Counted from the first letter of the stretch, positions 51,821-60,372 are shown. The stretch is 64,000 bases of DNA from Cryptosporangium aurantiacum (GCF_900143005.1 NZ_FRCS01000007.1:1-64000), one strand, 5' to 3'. Numbers and translations: made by a program. The notes: generated from the sequence alone by a model not told the origin.

Positions 51821-53394
51821 CCGCCGCCGCACAGCCGACCGGGATCGCCCCGGAAGCGATCGTGCGCGTGCTGCGCTCCGATCGTGTGATCCGCCGGGCC
51901 GCGCTGCTCGGGCTCTGCTGGCTGGCCTGTTTCGCGGTGCTGACCTGGCGGAGCCAGGACGCCCCCGGGCTGGCGAAGTTCACCGCGAACATCGCCTACC
52001 TGGTGCCGGTGATCGTGGTCGCGGTCACCGGGTGCCGGGCGGCCTGGCGTCGCAGGCACGCCAACCGGATCGGCAGGGCGTGGGTGCTGTTCGCCTGCTC
52101 CGGCGTGCTGTGGCTGGCCGGCGAGGTGATGTGGAGCTACCGGGCGTACACCGCGCCGGACGATGAGACCTATCCGTCGCCGGCTGACGTCTTCTACATC
52201 CTGAGCGGCCTGCTGATCCCGATCGGCCTGCTGGTCGCGTTCCGCAGGGCCGGTGCCCCGCGGAGCCGGCGGATGCTGCTCGACGTCACGCTGGTGGCCC
52301 TCGGCCTGGCGACGCTGGGCTGGCAGGTGCTCGTCGCACCGCAGGTCGACGACAGCGACGGGTTCAGCCGCCTGATCACGGTCGCGTACCCGCTCACCGA
52401 CATAGCGATCCTGGTGTGCCTGGTGTCGCTCGGGCTGTCCGGCCACGACCGGCTCCCGACGTCGGTGCGCCTGGTCGGCTGGGCCTACCTGGTCTGGGCC
52501 GTTGTCGACTGTGGCTACACCTACCAGACGATCAACGACAGCTACGGCGACACCAGCTGGCTGAACCTCGGTTACCAAGTGGGCGCGATCGTGCTGACGC
52601 TCGGCGGACTGGTCGCGCTGCGCTACCCGGAGAAGGAGGCGGTACCCGCGGTGATCGGCCGCGATCTCACGATCGTCCCGCTGCTGGTCGCCGCACTCGC
52701 CGCCTGGGCGGTGGTGGCCGCCCAGATCGCCGCGGCGGACATTCCGTTCGTGCCGGTGGTGGTCGCTGCCGTGATCGTCGCCGGGCTGCTGTACCGGCAG
52801 CTGCTGGTGACCCGGGACCGCACCCGGCTGGCCCGCGAACTGCGGGACGCGCTGGCCGAGCAGGCCCGGCTGGCGGTGACCGACCCGCTGACCGGCCTGC
52901 ACAACCGGCGGTTCTTGCAGGACGCCCTCGACCGCGAGGTCGCTCGGGCCCGCCGCTCCGGGGCGCCGCTGAGCCTGGTCGTGCTGGACATCGACCACTT
53001 CAAACGGATCAACGACGCCTACGGGCACGCCGCGGGCGACGCCGCGCTGGTGCAGGCAGCCCAGCGTCTGGGTGCGGTGGCGCGGGCCGGTGACGTCATC
53101 GCCCGGCACGGCGGCGAGGAGTTCGCCTGGCTGCTGCCGGACACCCCGGAGCAGGGCGCGGCGGAACTCGCCGAGCGGCTGCGGGCGGCGCTGGCCGGTG
53201 CGCCGGTCGTCCTGCCGGAGACCGGTCCGGTCGAGATGAGCGGATCGCTGGGCGTGGCGACGCTGCGCGGCACCGACGACGCAACGGCTCTGATGCGGGA
53301 CGCCGACCGCGCGCTGTACCGGGCGAAGGAACACGGCCGGAACCGGGTCGTCCTCGCGCCCGCCCAGCGGGTTCCGCTGTCCACCGCCGGATAG
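51817..53394 (+). CDS. Membrane-bound diguanylate cyclase
   Basis: A 525-residue protein. About nine hydrophobic segments fill residues 25-325, a possible sensor like those of MASE-type proteins. A short coiled region (LLVTRDRTRLARELRDALAE) joins them to a complete GGDEF domain: DPLTGLHNRRFLQDALD, DIDHFKRINDAYGHAAGD and the active-site ARHGGEEFAWL near residue 429. No RxxD inhibitory site is seen 5 residues before GGEEF. It should make c-di-GMP. Coupled to the phosphodiesterase gene by ATGA, so synthesis and breakdown are expressed together. Confidence 0.9.
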   Translation: MTAAAQPTGIAPEAIVRVLRSDRVIRRAALLGLCWLACFAVLTWRSQDAPGLAKFTANIAYLVPVIVVAVTGCRAAWRRRHANRIGRAWVLFACSGVLWLAGEVMWSYRAYTAPDDETYPSPADVFYILSGLLIPIGLLVAFRRAGAPRSRRMLLDVTLVALGLATLGWQVLVAPQVDDSDGFSRLITVAYPLTDIAILVCLVSLGLSGHDRLPTSVRLVGWAYLVWAVVDCGYTYQTINDSYGDTSWLNLGYQVGAIVLTLGGLVALRYPEKEAVPAVIGRDLTIVPLLVAALAAWAVVAAQIAAADIPFVPVVVAAVIVAGLLYRQLLVTRDRTRLARELRDALAEQARLAVTDPLTGLHNRRFLQDALDREVARARRSGAPLSLVVLDIDHFKRINDAYGHAAGDAALVQAAQRLGAVARAGDVIARHGGEEFAWLLPDTPEQGAAELAERLRAALAGAPVVLPETGPVEMSGSLGVATLRGTDDATALMRDADRALYRAKEHGRNRVVLAPAQRVPLSTAG

Positions 53395-53535
53395 TCGGTC
53401 GAGCCGCCGGAGCGGGGTGTGGCACGCTCCGGCGCAGGGCGATCGTCCACCATCGGCCGGGCACCGGACGCCACCGCCGTCGACGTGGTGCGGGTGATCG
53501 CGCCGTCGGACGCGGCGCCGGCACCCGGCCGGGCC

Positions 53536-54345
53536 TCAGCCGATCCGGCCCACCCCACCGAACAGGTAGACGTCCGGGACGTCGAGCTCGTCCGCGTCGG
53601 GTCGCCAGCGAGAGCAGGACACGACGCCGGGCTCCAGCAGTTCCAGCCCGTCGAAGAAGCGCTCGAGCTCCACCCGGGTGCGGGCCCGGATCGGGGTGCC
53701 GCCCCGCTCGGTGGTCTCGCGCATCACCCGCAGCATCGGCTCACCGTGGATCTCGGCGGTGGAGTGGGTCAGCACCAGGTAGCTGCCCGGCGCGAGCTTC
53801 GACACCAGCCGGGCGACACCCGGGTACGCCTCGTCGTCGTCCATGATGTGGTTGACGACGCCCAGCAGCATCAGCGCGACCGGACGGCTGAAGTCCAGCG
53901 TCCGCTCCGCGGCGGCGAAGATCGCCTCGGGGTCGCGCAGGTCGGCCTCGACGTAGTCGCTCGCGCCCGCCGGCGAGCTGACCAGCAGCGCGCGGGCGTG
54001 GACCATCACCAGCGGGTCGTTGTCGACGTACACCACCCGGGCGGTCGGGTCGAGCGACTGCGCGACCTCGTGGGTGTTGTCCGCGGACGGCAAGCCGGTT
54101 CCGACGTCGAGGAACTGGGTGATCCCGGCGTCGCGAACCAGGTACCGCACGACGCGCTTGAGGAACGCGCGCTCGGCCCGCGCGCCGAGCGGGATGTCGG
54201 GGATGTGGGCCAGCACCTCGTCACCGGCCGCGCGGTCGGCGGCGAAGTGGTCCTTGCCGCCGAGCCAGTAGTTCCAGATTCTCGCGGAGTGCGGAACGCT
54301 GATGTCGATCTTCGTGTCGGCGGGGAGGCCGGTCTCCTCGGTCAT
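53536..54345 (-). CDS. DUF574-type SAM-dependent methyltransferase
   Basis: A 269-residue SAM-binding protein of the actinobacterial DUF574 group. SARIWNYWLGGKDHFAADR opens the family. The SAM site is FLDVGTGLPSADNTHEVAQ, with VVYVDNDPLVMVHARALL, and LLGVVNHIMDD follows. Many copies occur in streptomycetes and their substrate is unknown. The ATG at 54345 has GGAG 9 nt upstream. It is divergent from an XRE regulator, a common pairing in this lineage. Confidence 0.87.
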   Translation of the reverse strand: MTEETGLPADTKIDISVPHSARIWNYWLGGKDHFAADRAAGDEVLAHIPDIPLGARAERAFLKRVVRYLVRDAGITQFLDVGTGLPSADNTHEVAQSLDPTARVVYVDNDPLVMVHARALLVSSPAGASDYVEADLRDPEAIFAAAERTLDFSRPVALMLLGVVNHIMDDDEAYPGVARLVSKLAPGSYLVLTHSTAEIHGEPMLRVMRETTERGGTPIRARTRVELERFFDGLELLEPGVVSCSRWRPDADELDVPDVYLFGGVGRIG

Positions 54346-54506
54346 AGAACGCAACTCCGCTTCCTCTGACAACGGTGCGTGCCAACTCCGATCACGGCCA
54401 TTGAACCGCGCCGGTTCGACTCGCGCGCGTGCGGGGCCGCACGGGTCCCCAGTATGTCCACATGCGACAGCACGGTCGGAGAGCGGGGTGGCGGGTAGGT
54501 CTCGGC

Positions 54507-54527
54507 TGCGGACTATGCTTGTCCGCA
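54507..54527 (+). promoter_or_regulatory. XRE promoter with -10 box inside an inverted repeat
   Basis: TGCGGAC (54507-54513), TATGCTT, GTCCGCA (54521-54527). The spacer between the perfect 7-bp arms contains the -10-like TATGCT. It lies 22 bp before the XRE GTG. The form predicts autorepression. Confidence 0.65.
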
Positions 54528-54549
54528 CAACCTGACGAGAAGGCGGCTG

Positions 54550-55422
54550 GTGAATACACCGCAGTCGAACGGTGGGCCGATCGCGCACCGCATCCAGGTC
54601 GGTGCGCAGCTACGACAACTGCGGGAAGCGCGGGGGCTGACCCGCGCCGAGGCGGGCTGGGCGATCCGCGGCTCCGAGTCGAAGATCAGCCGGATCGAGC
54701 TGGGCCGGGTCGGCTTCAAGGAGCGGGACGTCGTCGACCTGCTCCGCCTGTACGGTGTGGAGCCCGGGGAGGAGCACTCCCGCCTGCTCGCGCAGGTCCG
54801 TGAGGCCAACGCGCCCGGCTGGTGGCAGGGGTACTCCGATGTGCTCGCGCCCTGGTTCCAGAACTACCTCGACCTGGAGCAGGCGGCCGAGCTGATCCGG
54901 ACCTACGAGGTCCAGTTCGTACCGGGGCTGCTGCAGACCGAGGCGTACGCCCGCGCGGTGATCAACCTGGGGCACGGCTCGCGGGCGCGGGACGAGATCG
55001 ACCGCCGTGTGGAGCTGCGGATGGCCCGCGCGACGGTCCTCACCCGGCCCGAGCCGCCGCGGCTGTGGGCGGTGCTGGACGAAGCGGTGCTGCGGCGGCC
55101 GATCGGCGGGGCCGACATCCTGCGCGGGCAGATCGAGGCGCTGCTGGCGGCGACCGACCTGCCGAACGTCCGCCTGCAGGTCATTCCGTTCCGCGCGGGC
55201 GGTCACCCGGCGTCCGGCGGGGCCTTCAGCATCCTGCGCTTTCCGCACCCGGACATGTCCGACGTCGTCTATCTCGAGTACCTCACCAGCGCGCTCTACC
55301 TGGACAAGGAAGAGGACGTCGACCTGTACGCGGCGGCGATCGGCCAGCTGTTCATCGAGGCCGAACCGCCGCAGCGGACGCCGGACCTGCTCCGCGCCGC
55401 CCTCCGCGACCTGGCGCGCTAA
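54550..55422 (+). CDS. XRE-family regulator with DUF5753 domain
   Basis: A 290-residue regulator. The HTH_31-type DNA-binding domain is QLRQLREARGLTRAEAGWAI, then GSESKISRIELGRVGFK. The DUF5753 domain begins WFQNYLDLEQAAELIRTYEV and contains FVPGLLQTEAYAR and DEAVLRRPIGG. In streptomycetes such genes are usually followed by a small DUF397 gene; none is here. The GTG start has GAGAAGG upstream. An inverted repeat in its promoter suggests self-control, perhaps also of the DUF574 gene. Confidence 0.88.
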   Translation: MNTPQSNGGPIAHRIQVGAQLRQLREARGLTRAEAGWAIRGSESKISRIELGRVGFKERDVVDLLRLYGVEPGEEHSRLLAQVREANAPGWWQGYSDVLAPWFQNYLDLEQAAELIRTYEVQFVPGLLQTEAYARAVINLGHGSRARDEIDRRVELRMARATVLTRPEPPRLWAVLDEAVLRRPIGGADILRGQIEALLAATDLPNVRLQVIPFRAGGHPASGGAFSILRFPHPDMSDVVYLEYLTSALYLDKEEDVDLYAAAIGQLFIEAEPPQRTPDLLRAALRDLAR

Positions 55423-55429
55423 CCGGCGG

Positions 55430-56098
55430 TCAGTTCGCCGAGCCGCCGGTCGCCAGCCGCATCAGGTCCGAGTCGAGGTTGATCGACACCTCGGTCCCGC
55501 CCGCGCTGCCGAACTCGTGCTGGTAGCTATGCCAGGACTCGCCCCGGATCTCCTGCGCGAACCCGCTCTCCATCAGCACGACGAGCTCCAGCGCCGCGCG
55601 GTCGACGCGCTTGTTCAACGCCGGGTCGTTCCAGTCCTCGGTGGATGCGAACAGCGAGGTCGGCACCGCCACGGTCCGCAGGTAGGCGAAGAGCGACCGC
55701 AGCTGGTCGTCGACGACGAGCGCGTGGCGGGCGGTACCCGCGGTGGCGGCCAGCACGACCGGCTTCGCGATCAGCAGGTCGTTGTCGAGCACCTGGAAGA
55801 ACGACGTGAACAGGCCGCTAGCGCCCGCCTTGTAGACCGGCGTGCTGGCGACGATGCCGTCCGCCTCGCCGAGCGCGGTGATCGCGGCTCGGAGCTTCGG
55901 CCCGATCAGCTGGGAGATCATCGCGGTCGTGATCTCGGTGGCGAGCTGACGCAGGTCGACGACCTGGACGGCCACCGTGTGGCCGCGCCGGCCGGTGAGC
56001 GCGCTGACGCGCTCCGCGGTGCGGTCGGCCAGCAGCCGGGTGGACGACGGGTCGCTGGTGCCCGCGGTGACGACGACGAGCGAAAGGTTCTTACTCAT
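55430..56098 (-). CDS. NADPH-dependent FMN reductase (CE1759-like)
   Basis: A 222-residue flavodoxin-fold FMN reductase. LSLVVVTAGTSDPSSTRLLA holds the phosphate loop, ADGIVASTPVYKAGASGLFT the flavin-contact loop. It matches the group I recall as CE1759, which is found beside a luciferase-like enzyme of the CE1758 group, as here. It would supply FMNH2 to that enzyme. The start overlaps the MarR stop by 8 bp. Confidence 0.87.
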   Translation of the reverse strand: MSKNLSLVVVTAGTSDPSSTRLLADRTAERVSALTGRRGHTVAVQVVDLRQLATEITTAMISQLIGPKLRAAITALGEADGIVASTPVYKAGASGLFTSFFQVLDNDLLIAKPVVLAATAGTARHALVVDDQLRSLFAYLRTVAVPTSLFASTEDWNDPALNKRVDRAALELVVLMESGFAQEIRGESWHSYQHEFGSAGGTEVSINLDSDLMRLATGGSAN

Positions 56099-56507
56099 GT
56101 CCGAGCTTCCTGCCGATGGTCTCGAGTTGGTGCAGTTCATCCGGGGTGAGTCGCTCGCGCAGGGCCCGGCTGACGCCGCGGGCGTGCGCCCGTCCGACCC
56201 GGCGCTGGAGGTCCCGGCCGGCCATGGTGAGCGAGAGCCGGACCCCGCGGCCGTCCGCGGGATCCGGGCAGCGCTCGACGTACCCGCGCTCGACCAGGCG
56301 GTCCACGAGGCGGGAGAGCGCCGGCTGGCTAAGCAGCACGTGCCGGGACAGTTCGCCGATGCGCTGCGGCCCGGGGCACTTGGACAGCGTGTAGAGCACG
56401 TCGTACTCGCGCATGGAGAGGCCCTGCCAGACGTCCTCGGCCGCGAATTGCTTCATCAGCCGGGCGTGGGCTTCGAGCAGGGCCTCCCATGCCCCGTTGG
56501 CGGTCAT
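56091..56507 (-). CDS. MarR-family regulator
   Basis: A 138-residue winged-helix regulator. SMREYDVLYTLSKCPGPQRI is followed by the recognition helix LLSQPALSRLVDRLVERGYV and the wing RCPDPADGRGVRLSLT. A Cys (TLSKCPG) may be a redox sensor. It lies between the LLM and FMN reductase genes (overlaps of 1 and 8 bp), so it is an autogenous regulator of this operon, probably responding to an oxidant or quinone-like compound. Confidence 0.87.
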   Translation of the reverse strand: MTANGAWEALLEAHARLMKQFAAEDVWQGLSMREYDVLYTLSKCPGPQRIGELSRHVLLSQPALSRLVDRLVERGYVERCPDPADGRGVRLSLTMAGRDLQRRVGRAHARGVSRALRERLTPDELHQLETIGRKLGHE

Positions 56508-57679
56508 TAGCCGGCCTGGACCGCGTCGGTGTCCTGGTACGGCGAGCCACCGGTGACGTTGTCGCCGCGGTTCGCGTTCGGCCGCGGCTGGCGGACCGGG
56601 CCGTCGCCGTACTTGGCCTTCACCAGGCTCTGGTGGGTCGGGGCCTCGGGCACCTCCGGGTCGCGCTTGGCGGCCAGCTCCTTGCGCAGCACCGGCACGA
56701 CCTCGCCGCCGAGCAGCTCTAGCTGGTTCAGCACCATCTTCAGCGGCAGGCCGGCGTGGTCGATCAGGAAGAGCTGGCGCTGGTAGTCACCGAAGTGCTC
56801 GCGGAACGTCAGCGTCTTGTCGATGACCTCCTGCGGGCTACCGACGGTGAGCGGCGTCTGGTCCGCGAAGTCCTCCATCGTCGGGCCGTTGCCGTAGACC
56901 GGGGCCTCGTTGAAGTACGGACGGAACTCCTTGACCGCCTGCTGCGACCGCTTCGCGATGTACGCCTGGCCACCGAGGCCGACGATCGCCTGCTTCTCGG
57001 AGCCGTGGCCGTAGTGCGCGTAGCGCTGGCGGTAGAACGTGATCAGCCGCATGTAGTGCTCCTTCGGCCAGAAGATGTGGTTGGCGAAGAAGCCGTCCCC
57101 GTAGTAAGCGGCCTGCTCGGCGATCTCGGGGCTGCGGATCGACCCGTGCCAGACGAACGGCGGCACGTCGTCGAGCGGGCGCGGCGTGGACGTGAAGCCC
57201 TGCAGCGGCGTCCGGAACTTGCCCTCCCAGTCCACGACGTCCTCACGCCACAGCCGGTGGAGCAGGTTGTAGTTCTCCAGACCCAGCGGCAGGCTCTGGC
57301 GGATGTCCTGGCCGAACCAGGGATACACCGGTGCGGTGTTGCCGCGCCCGAGCATCAGGTCCATCCGGCCCTTCGACAGGTGCTGCAGCATCGCGTACTC
57401 CTCGGCGATGCGCACCGGGTCGTTGGTCGTGATCAGCGTCGTCGACGTAGTGACGATCAGCCTCTCGGTGAGCGCGGCGATGTGCGCGAGCAGCGTCGTC
57501 GGCGCGGAGGAGAAGAAGGGCGGGTTGTGGTGCTCGCCGATCGCGAAGACGTCGAGCCCGACCTCCTCGGTCTTCTTGGCGATCTGCACGATCGCGTCGA
57601 TCCGCTCGGCCTCGCTCGGCGTCTCACCGGAAACCGGGTCGCGCGTGATGTCGCTGACCGAGAACACCCCGAACTGCAT
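56507..57679 (-). CDS. Luciferase-like monooxygenase (CE1758-like)
   Basis: A 390-residue LLM-class flavin-dependent oxidoreductase, first gene of the LLM-MarR-FMN reductase operon. VGLDVFAIGEHHNPPFFSSA and VRIAEEYAMLQHLSKGRMDL are family segments, with LMLGRGNTAPVYPWFGQDI. The C-terminal 40 residues are Asn/Arg/Pro rich and may be disordered. It shares the TAATG junction with marR. The partner reductase in the same operon makes a full two-component monooxygenase system. Confidence 0.88.
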   Translation of the reverse strand: MQFGVFSVSDITRDPVSGETPSEAERIDAIVQIAKKTEEVGLDVFAIGEHHNPPFFSSAPTTLLAHIAALTERLIVTTSTTLITTNDPVRIAEEYAMLQHLSKGRMDLMLGRGNTAPVYPWFGQDIRQSLPLGLENYNLLHRLWREDVVDWEGKFRTPLQGFTSTPRPLDDVPPFVWHGSIRSPEIAEQAAYYGDGFFANHIFWPKEHYMRLITFYRQRYAHYGHGSEKQAIVGLGGQAYIAKRSQQAVKEFRPYFNEAPVYGNGPTMEDFADQTPLTVGSPQEVIDKTLTFREHFGDYQRQLFLIDHAGLPLKMVLNQLELLGGEVVPVLRKELAAKRDPEVPEAPTHQSLVKAKYGDGPVRQPRPNANRGDNVTGGSPYQDTDAVQAG

Positions 57680-57713
57680 GGCCGTCTCCCTATGCTCACT
57701 TACCGTAACCTCT

Positions 57714-57725
57714 ATGCGTTTGCAT
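57714..57725. promoter_or_regulatory. Candidate MarR operator upstream of the LLM gene
   Basis: ATGC-GTTT-GCAT, with TGCATGCA overlapping its right arm, in an AT-richer patch 35-46 bp before the LLM start. The size and place suit a MarR site, but the arms are short. Confidence 0.4.
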
Positions 57726-57795
57726 GCACCACAACCCTACGGGCGGAAGAGGCATTCCCTGAGCCGTTGAGACCTGGGCCACGGGGGGCAAGCAG

Positions 57796-57843
57796 GAGCG
57801 GGCGCGTTCGGGCGACCTATGGCCTGCCTGAACGCGCCCGCTC
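57796..57843 (-). terminator. Terminator after the secreted hydrolase gene
   Basis: 14-bp perfect arms GAGCGGGCGCGTTC and GAACGCGCCCGCTC around a 20-nt loop. It starts 14 bp past the hydrolase stop in the leftward direction. No T-run. Confidence 0.65.
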
Positions 57844-57857
57844 GCGGGTGATAGGGC

Positions 57858-58709
57858 TCAGCGCAGGTTGCGCTGGCGGACCTCCCAGTCGGCGTCCCGG
57901 CAGAGGCCGCACGCCGCGCCGACGAACTGCGCCGCAGCGGTCTGGCTGCCCTTGAGCTGCCAGTCCAGCCACGCGGTGCCGACGATCGCGAACTCGCCGC
58001 CGTTCGGCTGGCCGTACGTGCCGAAGTGTCCGGCGCCGTTCAGCGCGCCGAAGAACGCCGGGGTGGCCGCGGGCAGCTTGCCGAAGTCGTCCACCGCGTT
58101 CGCGTACGCGATGTCGCTCGGACCGCCGTTGATGTAGGCCACCGGCCGGGTGAGGTTACGCAACCCCAGCTTCGCGCCGGTGCCGAACAGCCCGCTGTTC
58201 CAGACGACGGTCGTGGTGATCCGGCGGTCGCCGGAGACCTCGATCGCCTCCAGCCCGCCGCACGACTGGCCCATCACGGCGATCTTCGTCGTGTCGAGCT
58301 TGCCGCGGTACTTGCTGCCCAGCCGGCTGTTCTCCCGGATCGCCCAGTCGATGCTCTGGGTGAGCCAGGAGGCCTGCGTCTGGCCGCTGCCGCCGGGGAG
58401 ACCGTTCGCGACGACGAGGTACCCGCGCGACGCGATCTCGGACAGGAAGTTCTCGAACCACGTGCCGTCGGCCCGGCACGCTCCGTTGCCCCAGACGACG
58501 ATCGGCAGCCGCGGCGCGGTGGTCAGGTCGGCCGGGCGGTAGATCGTGTGGTTGCGCAGCGTGGCGTCGGTCTCGTACCGGGCGGGGTACGGGCCGGAGC
58601 CGGTGGCCGCTGCGCTCGGGGCCGGCGCGAACCCGGCGCCGGTGAACACGGCGACGGTGAGGGCCGCGACGGCGACGAGTAATCGCCGGGGGAGTCGGGA
58701 CGCTCTCAT
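57858..58709 (-). CDS. Secreted alpha/beta hydrolase
   Basis: A 283-residue exported hydrolase. The signal peptide covers about residues 1-34 (MRASRLPRRLLVAVAALTVA, cleavage after PSAAA). LPIVVWGNGACRADGTWFEN holds the oxyanion region; AVMGQSCGGLEAIEV has the nucleophile Ser in GQSCG; GAGHFGTYGQPNGG holds the His. Two Cys near the C-terminus (GAACGLCRD) may form a disulfide. GAGGAGG precedes the ATG at 58709. It may be an esterase; the substrate is unknown. Confidence 0.82.
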   Translation of the reverse strand: MRASRLPRRLLVAVAALTVAVFTGAGFAPAPSAAATGSGPYPARYETDATLRNHTIYRPADLTTAPRLPIVVWGNGACRADGTWFENFLSEIASRGYLVVANGLPGGSGQTQASWLTQSIDWAIRENSRLGSKYRGKLDTTKIAVMGQSCGGLEAIEVSGDRRITTTVVWNSGLFGTGAKLGLRNLTRPVAYINGGPSDIAYANAVDDFGKLPAATPAFFGALNGAGHFGTYGQPNGGEFAIVGTAWLDWQLKGSQTAAAQFVGAACGLCRDADWEVRQRNLR

Positions 58710-58934
58710 GGGACCTCCTCTGGTCGCGATCGTCATCGGACAGTTGCCGTGACGATCGGCGCTGATGGCAATCGCATCGTCCGCCGCGACGGCCGGAGAA
58801 TCGTCGCCGGTCCTGACAAATGGGCAATTCTGCCGATGCCGCTACCCACCCGGACTCATGTCCTCGAGCACGTTCACGGCCGGGTGGTTCTGGTTATCCC
58901 CGGAACAGGTGCTGTCGTCCCCCGGGGAGTCGAT

Positions 58935-59291
58935 GTGAGCGCGTACTTATTGGCTGTAGTCCTGCTCGGCTACGCGGGCTTCCAGGTGGCCCGGCGGGCG
59001 TACGACTCGCGGGTCGTGCCGCACTGGACCACCGCGGCGGCCGCCGGAACCGGGGCGCTGCTGCTGGAGGGGTACGCGCTCACCGCCGTCCTCGGCAGCA
59101 GCCTGGATTGGACCTACCAGGTGATCACGTTCGTCCTGTTCGCGCTGATCGCCCCGACGACGATCGCCTGGGCCATCGTCGGGTCGCTCTGGCTGCGGCA
59201 CCGGGCGCGGGAGGCGGCGCCGGGCGGTGCGCACCGGCGTACCGCGGAGTCGCTGATGAACGCGCCGACCCAGCGAATGCGCCACATCTGA
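58935..59291 (+). CDS. Small membrane protein, unknown function
   Basis: A 118-residue protein with three hydrophobic segments (AYLLAVVLLGYAGFQVA, TTAAAAGTGALLLEGYA, and VITFVLFALIAPTTIAWAIV) and a basic tail. I chose the GTG at 58935, with GGGGAG 6 nt upstream; the frame is open to 58749 but that part has poor coding character. No known family. Followed after 56 bp by the CadD-like gene. Confidence 0.55.
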   Translation: MSAYLLAVVLLGYAGFQVARRAYDSRVVPHWTTAAAAGTGALLLEGYALTAVLGSSLDWTYQVITFVLFALIAPTTIAWAIVGSLWLRHRAREAAPGGAHRRTAESLMNAPTQRMRHI

Positions 59292-59347
59292 CGTCACCCG
59301 CCACCCCGTAGGCTCCCGAGGGCGGACCGGACCGGGGAAGGGCGTGC

Positions 59348-59749
59348 GTGGAGCTCTCGACGCTCGGCCAGGCGGCGGGCATGTTCGCCGCGACCAACGT
59401 CGACGACCTGCTCGTCCTCGCGGTGTTCTTCGGGCGGGCCGCCGGCCGCCGGGGCGGCGTCCGGGGGGTCGTGGCCGGGCAGTACCTCGGCTTCCTGGGC
59501 ATTCTCGCGGTGGCGGTGGTCGGGTCGCTCGGCGCAGGCCTGCTTCCGGACGCGGTGGTCCCGTACCTGGGCCTGTACGCGGCGGTGTTCCTGGTCGGCG
59601 TCGGGGTGTGGTGCGCCGCGGGATGGTTCCTGGCCACCCGGCCGCTGGTGGCCGCCGCGCTGGCCCGCTGGGGCCACGTCGTCCTGCCGGTCGTGCTGAT
59701 CGGCATCGGGCTGGTGATCCTGATCGAGGGCGGCGCGTTCGGGCTCTAG
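59348..59749 (+). CDS. CadD-like transporter with internal deletion
   Basis: A 133-residue membrane protein. The N-terminal part FAATNVDDLLVLAVFFGRAA and GQYLGFLGILAVAVVG, and the C-terminal part WCAAGWFLATRPLVAAALAR and GHVVLPVVLIGIGLVIL, match the ends of cadmium-resistance (CadD) transporters. Family members are about 200 residues. Here the middle 65-70 residues, which normally hold the TxANGGDN region, are absent: PYLGL joins YAAVFLV near base 59575, in frame. It may be non-functional. The start is GTG 59348. Convergent with the TetR gene, 4-bp overlap. Confidence 0.7.
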   Translation: MELSTLGQAAGMFAATNVDDLLVLAVFFGRAAGRRGGVRGVVAGQYLGFLGILAVAVVGSLGAGLLPDAVVPYLGLYAAVFLVGVGVWCAAGWFLATRPLVAAALARWGHVVLPVVLIGIGLVILIEGGAFGL

Positions 59750-60372
59750 AACGAGGACTCACGGGCTTCGGCGGCGCCCACGAGGTGCGGCCACACCCGT
59801 GCCGCGAGCTGCTCGGGAGTGTCCGGCGTCTCGTGCCGCAACCAGTCGACGACGATGCCCACGATCGCGCCCGCGATCAGCGCGTACGTCGGGTCGTCGG
59901 GCGGGGTGCCCGGCGCACCGGTGACGCGCGGCGTGATCTGCGCGGCGAACCGCAGGTTCGCACGGGTGGCGGCCCGCAGCCGGTGCACGAGGTGGTTGAT
60001 CACCCGGGCGCTGCCGTCCGGCCCGAGCAGCGAGCGGTAGAGCGGCGCGTGCGTGGCGAAGTGCGAGAACACCGGGACCAGCGGGTTGTCCGGCGGGTCG
60101 GGCTTCTCCACCAGCCCCGGATCGGCCATCGGCAGGCCCTCGACCAGCTGGTCGAACAGCAGGGTGCACGCCGAGGCCGCCAGGTCGTGCACGTCCACGT
60201 AGTGCTCGTAGAACGTCGAGCGGCTGAGCCCGGCCTGCTTGGTGATGTCGGAGACCGAGATCTGCGCGAGGTCCTGCTCGGCGACGAGGTCCAGGAGCGC
60301 CCGTTCGAGCGCCTGCCGCGAGCGCCGTGCCCGGGGATCCTTGGGCGGCGTAGGCCCACCGCTGCTCGACAC
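59746..60372 (-). CDS. TetR-family regulator
   Basis: A 208-residue repressor. The HTH is QISVSDITKQAGLSRSTFYE, after a typical basic lead ARRSRQALERALLDLVAE. The C-terminal domain is the TetR_C type with LVPVFSHFATHAPLYRSLLG. GAGGAG is 4 nt before the GTG at 60372; longer starts lack a ribosome binding site. It follows ferredoxin and P450 on the same strand after a 95-bp gap, and may regulate them or itself. The substrate of the P450 could be the ligand. Confidence 0.87.
   Translation of the reverse strand: MSSSGGPTPPKDPRARRSRQALERALLDLVAEQDLAQISVSDITKQAGLSRSTFYEHYVDVHDLAASACTLLFDQLVEGLPMADPGLVEKPDPPDNPLVPVFSHFATHAPLYRSLLGPDGSARVINHLVHRLRAATRANLRFAAQITPRVTGAPGTPPDDPTYALIAGAIVGIVVDWLRHETPDTPEQLAARVWPHLVGAAEARESSF

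Noticed and set aside
49136-51832. 898-codon minus-strand open frame
   Set aside because: Only its last 218 codons (DHFR-like protein) are real; the rest is antisense to the GGDEF/EAL gene and has the low-complexity look of a shadow frame in high-GC DNA.
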